Assembly (NCBI GenBank): GCA_016223135.1
Contig: JACRPQ010000016.1
Location: 124,001 to 188,000, forward strand
DNA: 64,000 bases
Origin: Chloroflexota bacterium
Lineage (GTDB): Bacteria > Chloroflexota > Anaerolineae > Anaerolineales > Villigracilaceae
Reading direction: 5' to 3'
Part shown: positions 60,313 through 64,000 of the stretch, piece by piece
Position numbering within the stretch: position 1 is the stretch's first letter
How the letters are laid out: each line of letters begins with the position of its first letter
Position numbers and translations under genes: made by a program
The notes under the pieces: model-generated
The model's database searches: none
What the model was told of the DNA's origin: nothing
What the model saw: the letters and a program-made list of their open reading frames with translations, nothing else

Positions 60313-60368
60313 TTAGCGACACGGACGGAGTACCCGTCCGTGTCTTTTTGTATCATGCCACCCATGTC
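60313..60368 (+). repeat. Direct repeat copy 2 flanking the lux-like cassette
   Basis: Second copy of the promoter and start-codon segment at 56800-56855. Differences lie mainly in the first base of the heptamer, the hairpin loop and the T run. Confidence 0.8.
60316..60356 (+). promoter_or_regulatory. Element promoter E (GCGACAC-N28-TATCAT) with embedded terminator hairpin
   Basis: GCGACAC is at 60316-60322 and TATCAT at 60351-60356. A GACACGGACGG/CCGTCCGTGTC hairpin plus T run ends just before the -10 and would terminate the lux-like operon. ATG 60364 lies 7 bases past the -10. Confidence 0.76.
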
Positions 60369-62109
60369 TGAACCTCAAGACCAATTCGTTACCTCCATTG
60401 CTTCGGAAGCTGTGGAAGTGCTGGAAGATCATCTGCTCTTTCCGGGCGGCTATCTGATGCCGCTTTCCGCCCGTGGCACGGGTGTGCCCGGCATGACAGA
60501 TCGCCCCTGGTCACGCTTGTCTGCCGATGTCTTCTATCCCAATCTGCCGGTACTGTATTCGCTTGCTATGCATCGTGAACCGCCAGATGTTCTGCGTGGT
60601 TCTCTGCGTGCAAGGCGCACGCTTTTCGAGGGTTTCATGATGGCGTTGGCAGAGAAGACCGGTCGCCGTCCCTCGATGGCGGAACGTTCCGCCGATCATG
60701 CAATGGATGCGGCGGAGTCAGAACTGACCTTTGGCAAGCCGGCCTTCAAGATCGCCCTGATGAGCGCCCTCTTTGTAGAGCGCAATCGTTTCGAAGAAGC
60801 AGAGGCTGCACGCAGAGTCATTGAATCGAATTTGCGCGCAAGAGGACTTACTGCACAGAGACTCTTCTATATTGCAGAACGCGCCCTGCATCATTTCCAG
60901 CCGGGCGGAAAATTGTTTCCCGGATTAGACGAGCCGACACTCTTTCTTGAAGAGACTCTTCCCTTGATGCCTGCACCATCCAGACAGGTCATGCCAGTCG
61001 AGGATTCGGTCTGGATCGGCACTCATGCCCGCGATGGACGTGACATCCATTTCTCTTTTACCAGGGGACTTGATCCGGCTGTCCCACCACCTCCACATGC
61101 AACTACATTGATCCTCGGTGAACCAGGTGCGGGCAAGACCAGTCTCTTGCGCTGGATCATGTTGCAACGTTTATTACAAGGCAGGACGGTTATCTCCATC
61201 GACCCCGAAGGTGAGAACAACAAACTCTGTGAAGCTGTCGGCGGAAAGGTTGTACCGGCTGGTATTCCCGAAGACAAGGAAACCTGCCTCATTCATCCCC
61301 TGCAAGGGGAGAACCCGGCAGAGTTGTTGCTGGCTGTCCGTTTTCTAATCGCCTCCCTCGCCGGCGAGTCGGTCCTATCCCCGGGTGTGCAAGCTGCACT
61401 GCATGAAGCGGTGAAGCGCAGATGGGATCGCAGACCCGGTGCGATGACCATTGCGGAATTCGTGGAGACTTTGGGGACGATCAATGTTCCTGAAGCCGCC
61501 ATGCCATTGGCACTACTTAGACCCTTTATGCGCGGCGGACTCTTCGAAGGTTTCTTTGATAGACCCAAAGCCCTGCTTTCCCCCCACTTCCCCTCCGGTC
61601 AGTGGTGGAATTTCGATCTTTCTTCATTGCGTGAAGAAAACCGTGCCATCGTGCATTCGGTGCTGGCTTGGTTTTTGTATCATGCCGTCACGGTCGGCAA
61701 ACAACCGATGGACATCTTCATCGACGAAGGTTGGCGCTTGTTGCGCAGTGGACCCTTCACAGATCTGCTGGATGAACTGGGCAGACGCGCCCGCAAACGT
61801 GGGGTCGGCGTGACGCTCATCACCCATCTGCCGGCCGACCTGATGAAGAACCCCACTTCATTGAGTCTGGCATCCACCGCCTTCATCGGTCGGCTCGGAC
61901 CGGATGAGGCTTTCGCCTTTTATCGCTCACTGGGCGTGCCTGAAAGCGAAGCCAGGAAGAATGCTGAGACCACCTCACGTTTACCGCCGCGAGTCTTTCT
62001 AGCAGCTCCTTCTGCGGGACGTGGTGCTTTGTTCCCTGTCCTTGTCTCCATTCCACCGACATGGATCCAGTTCTGGAAACAGCTTGGGGCATTGGGAGTT
62101 CAGCGATGA
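60364..62109 (+). CDS. VirB4-like conjugative ATPase
   Basis: The start is 60364 (leaderless), not 60340, which lies in the promoter. The protein has 581 residues. Walker A is ILGEPGAGKTSLL (about 251-263), Walker B is MDIFIDEGWRLL (about 449), and LGRRARKRGVGVTLITHLPADL and the C-terminal ATPase features are typical of VirB4/TraC. It energises pilus or T4SS assembly and interacts with the PrgI/VirB3-like protein encoded at 10164. Its stop overlaps the start of the coupling-protein gene (ATGA). Confidence 0.8.
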   Translation: MSEPQDQFVTSIASEAVEVLEDHLLFPGGYLMPLSARGTGVPGMTDRPWSRLSADVFYPNLPVLYSLAMHREPPDVLRGSLRARRTLFEGFMMALAEKTGRRPSMAERSADHAMDAAESELTFGKPAFKIALMSALFVERNRFEEAEAARRVIESNLRARGLTAQRLFYIAERALHHFQPGGKLFPGLDEPTLFLEETLPLMPAPSRQVMPVEDSVWIGTHARDGRDIHFSFTRGLDPAVPPPPHATTLILGEPGAGKTSLLRWIMLQRLLQGRTVISIDPEGENNKLCEAVGGKVVPAGIPEDKETCLIHPLQGENPAELLLAVRFLIASLAGESVLSPGVQAALHEAVKRRWDRRPGAMTIAEFVETLGTINVPEAAMPLALLRPFMRGGLFEGFFDRPKALLSPHFPSGQWWNFDLSSLREENRAIVHSVLAWFLYHAVTVGKQPMDIFIDEGWRLLRSGPFTDLLDELGRRARKRGVGVTLITHLPADLMKNPTSLSLASTAFIGRLGPDEAFAFYRSLGVPESEARKNAETTSRLPPRVFLAAPSAGRGALFPVLVSIPPTWIQFWKQLGALGVQR

Positions 62110-64000
62110 TCTGTATCAATTGCGGTTATGAACACGCCACCGCTCCAGATCACTGTCCCTTGTGCAAAGGGAAGTGGCAGGGATGGGAGCTACTCTTTGC
62201 GCCGCACGCCTTGGAGGATCTGCGTGCGCAGGTCATGGGTTGGATCGCGCAGTTGCCGTTCCCTTCGATCATGGAATGGATCGCATCACCAAAAGGATTG
62301 CGCGTGCGGCTGTATCTGCCTCCCCATGTGGCAGATGGAGTCGTCCAGTCATGGTCTGCCATGACCGGACAGCATTCCAGATGGTGCAGTTTGGGAGTGG
62401 CAAAGATTCAATTCGATGGATATGCCCTACACACATCGAACCGTTTGCCGTCGTTGATCGCCTCCGCGAAAGACAGCGATCCCCTGCTTGCCATCGGCAG
62501 CCGGTTGATCAGTGCCGCCCGTGACGGGAAAGATGCGAGTCTTCGTTTATGGTTGCTTGGGAATGAAGACCAACTGCAGGAGAAGTTGCGCAGCCTGTCC
62601 TCCTATTCGTATGGCACCGAAGGCGGCGTCGGCAATGACACACCCAACTCCTGGGGCTTGCAATTGGATTTCCTGCGGGCAGGACTGTTCTTCGGGATGA
62701 TCATGGCAGGCATCAGCAGTGGAATTTTGTTCGCAGGTTGGTTCAATCCCTTTGGGGTATCCATGTTCGTGATTGCTGGCATTACGATCTGTGTTGCCTC
62801 TGCATTGGGCATTCGGGACTGGCTTGCCTGGAGATCAATCCCTAAGGAAGTTGTAGAGAGACGGATACAGGAGCCGTTGTTGAAGGTTGCCTTTTCCATC
62901 GCTGAACCGATCCAACTTCCGTTATTGGCTGGAGAACAGACTTGGCAACCCATTGAATCAGTCTGGCCTGCAATCCAGAAACACACATTCCCCTTGCCAG
63001 CCGGTGAACTTGCAGGTCTCATCGCTCCCCTACAATTAGGTGAAGGATCGGGCTTGTTGGATCGTGCCGTTTGGCAGGAAGTGCCAGCACCGCCGCCATC
63101 TCAACCCTTGCTCGAAGCGGGCTTCAAGATCGGACAGAGTGTCGCCACTGGCGAAAAGGTGGGCGTCGATCCGGATGGACATGGTCTTGCAACAGGCGGT
63201 AGCCGTTCGGGTAAATCTTCATTTGTGTATTCGATGTTGGAACAGTTGATCGCCCGTGGCGATGATGCGCCAGGCATATTTCTCGTTGACCCGCACGTCT
63301 CCCTGGCAGATGCCTTCCTGGATGCGATTGCTCAATTGCCGGAGGAACAAAAGCAAAAAGCAATCAAGAGATTACGGGTAATCACTCCGGATCAGCCACA
63401 GGTCATTCCCCTGAATCTTCTTGCTGTCCCCGACTTCACCTGGGCCGGCAACGCCATCGTACAAGTCGGGCGACGCATCTGGGATGACTACTGGGGTCCG
63501 CGTATGCAAGCAGCGTTGCTTGGACTGTTTCGTCTGGCTCATGTCTGGAACCAGCATCATCCGGAAGCGGGACTGGGACTCTTGCATATCGTTTTCATGG
63601 CCTTCAATAAGAGATGGCGGCACACGGCAATGGCGTTGCTGCCGCCCGGCGAACGCATGGGCGCCCTGGCGCTGGATGCCCTGCTGGGTCAGATCGGGGA
63701 GGAGGATAAAAAGAGTCAGAGTTGGATCACGGAGGTGATCAGCCCGGTACTCTCGAAGGTCATGGCTTTGGAACTCTCGCCGTGGCTGTTCTCCGCCATG
63801 CACCAGGAAAGTTTCGTGGACCTCAATCAATGGATCGACGAACGCGCCTGGATCGTATTACGTCTGCCTTCCGGTGAAATGGGACGTGAAGGGGCAAGGT
63901 TGACCGCCTCCGTTCTCTACAACGTCTTCGAGGCTGCTTATCGCAAAGCGACCTTGGAGAAACCTGTACCCTTTTATTTCATCGTCGATGAAGCGCAGGA
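62106..64000 (+). CDS. VirD4/TraG-like coupling-protein ATPase (partial at right edge)
   Basis: The frame is open from ATG 62106 to the edge, over 631 codons. It begins with a zinc ribbon, CINCGYEHATAPDHCPLC. Two membrane helices lie near 190-235. Walker A GLATGGSRSGKSSFV is near 361-375, and Walker B FIVDEAQ falls at the very end of the window. GIFLVDPHVSLADAFL and PSGEMGREGARLTASVLYNVF are further conserved parts. The protein resembles T4SS coupling ATPases that deliver DNA to the channel. The C-terminus is outside. Confidence 0.78.
   Translation, partial: MICINCGYEHATAPDHCPLCKGKWQGWELLFAPHALEDLRAQVMGWIAQLPFPSIMEWIASPKGLRVRLYLPPHVADGVVQSWSAMTGQHSRWCSLGVAKIQFDGYALHTSNRLPSLIASAKDSDPLLAIGSRLISAARDGKDASLRLWLLGNEDQLQEKLRSLSSYSYGTEGGVGNDTPNSWGLQLDFLRAGLFFGMIMAGISSGILFAGWFNPFGVSMFVIAGITICVASALGIRDWLAWRSIPKEVVERRIQEPLLKVAFSIAEPIQLPLLAGEQTWQPIESVWPAIQKHTFPLPAGELAGLIAPLQLGEGSGLLDRAVWQEVPAPPPSQPLLEAGFKIGQSVATGEKVGVDPDGHGLATGGSRSGKSSFVYSMLEQLIARGDDAPGIFLVDPHVSLADAFLDAIAQLPEEQKQKAIKRLRVITPDQPQVIPLNLLAVPDFTWAGNAIVQVGRRIWDDYWGPRMQAALLGLFRLAHVWNQHHPEAGLGLLHIVFMAFNKRWRHTAMALLPPGERMGALALDALLGQIGEEDKKSQSWITEVISPVLSKVMALELSPWLFSAMHQESFVDLNQWIDERAWIVLRLPSGEMGREGARLTASVLYNVFEAAYRKATLEKPVPFYFIVDEAQ

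Noticed and set aside
1-64000. CRISPR arrays, tRNA or rRNA genes
   Set aside because: No regularly spaced repeats and no tRNA or rRNA signature were noticed on either strand.

Overview
The window looks like most of an integrative/conjugative or plasmid-like mobile element from a moderately GC-rich bacterium. Gene style and content (hybrid Tad/type IV secretion genes, LuxC/LuxE-like reductases, very short leaders) suggest Chloroflexota of the Anaerolineae type. That assignment is an inference; no rRNA or tRNA is visible to anchor it.

Layout. (1) 1-4.9 kb: a probably chromosomal or accessory metabolic stretch with a divergent methyltransferase/TetR pair, then ArsR, DsrE, methyltransferase, nucleoside phosphorylase and a sulfide:quinone-reductase-like flavoprotein. 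The DsrE gene reads through an in-frame TGA placed at the family's redox cysteine and followed by a hairpin with an E. coli fdhF-type AGGTCT loop, so it is probably a selenoprotein. (2) 5.0-13.4 kb: transfer genes on + (two A24 prepilin-peptidase-like proteins, VirB6-like, VirB2-like, PrgI/VirB3-like, TadB/GspF, M23 peptidase, DnaB-like ATPase, replication-relaxation-like protein). (3) 13.4-32.1 kb: a defence island with a PLD-helicase, SNF2 helicase, OLD nuclease, type III restriction-modification (Mod/Res), a very unusual Schlafen AlbA_2-HATPase-Argonaute fusion, a DUF6602 nuclease-like protein, and a CD-NTase plus E2-like pair (short type II CBASS-like). (4) 32.2-47.0 kb: a minus-strand replication and accessory block (methyltransferase-helicase with a class 3 intein, RadC, sliding clamp, SSB, primase, Api92-like protein and many small unknowns), with perfect hairpins between many of the genes. 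(5) 47.8-64 kb: + strand transfer genes (CpaB-like, CpaE/ParA-like, TadA/CpaF, VirB4-like, VirD4/TraG-like). They are interrupted by an inverted AT-rich three-gene cargo (nuclease-like, Ser/Thr kinase, unknown protein) and by a LuxC/LuxE/membrane-protein cassette.

Six + strand operons of the element share one promoter architecture, GCGACAC (once CCGACAC), exactly 28 bases, then a -10 hexamer (TATCAT, TAAGAT or TATAGT). In five of them the ATG lies 6-9 bases past the -10, implying leaderless or nearly leaderless mRNAs. This motif ties the scattered transfer operons into a probable single regulon. Near-identical copies of it flank the LuxC/LuxE cassette, suggesting that the cassette entered by a promoter-duplicating event.

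The most notable candidates for undescribed biology are the AlbA_2-HATPase-Argonaute fusion with a catalytically dead PIWI domain, the shared leaderless promoter, the inverted three-gene cargo, and the DsrE selenoprotein in an ArsR operon.
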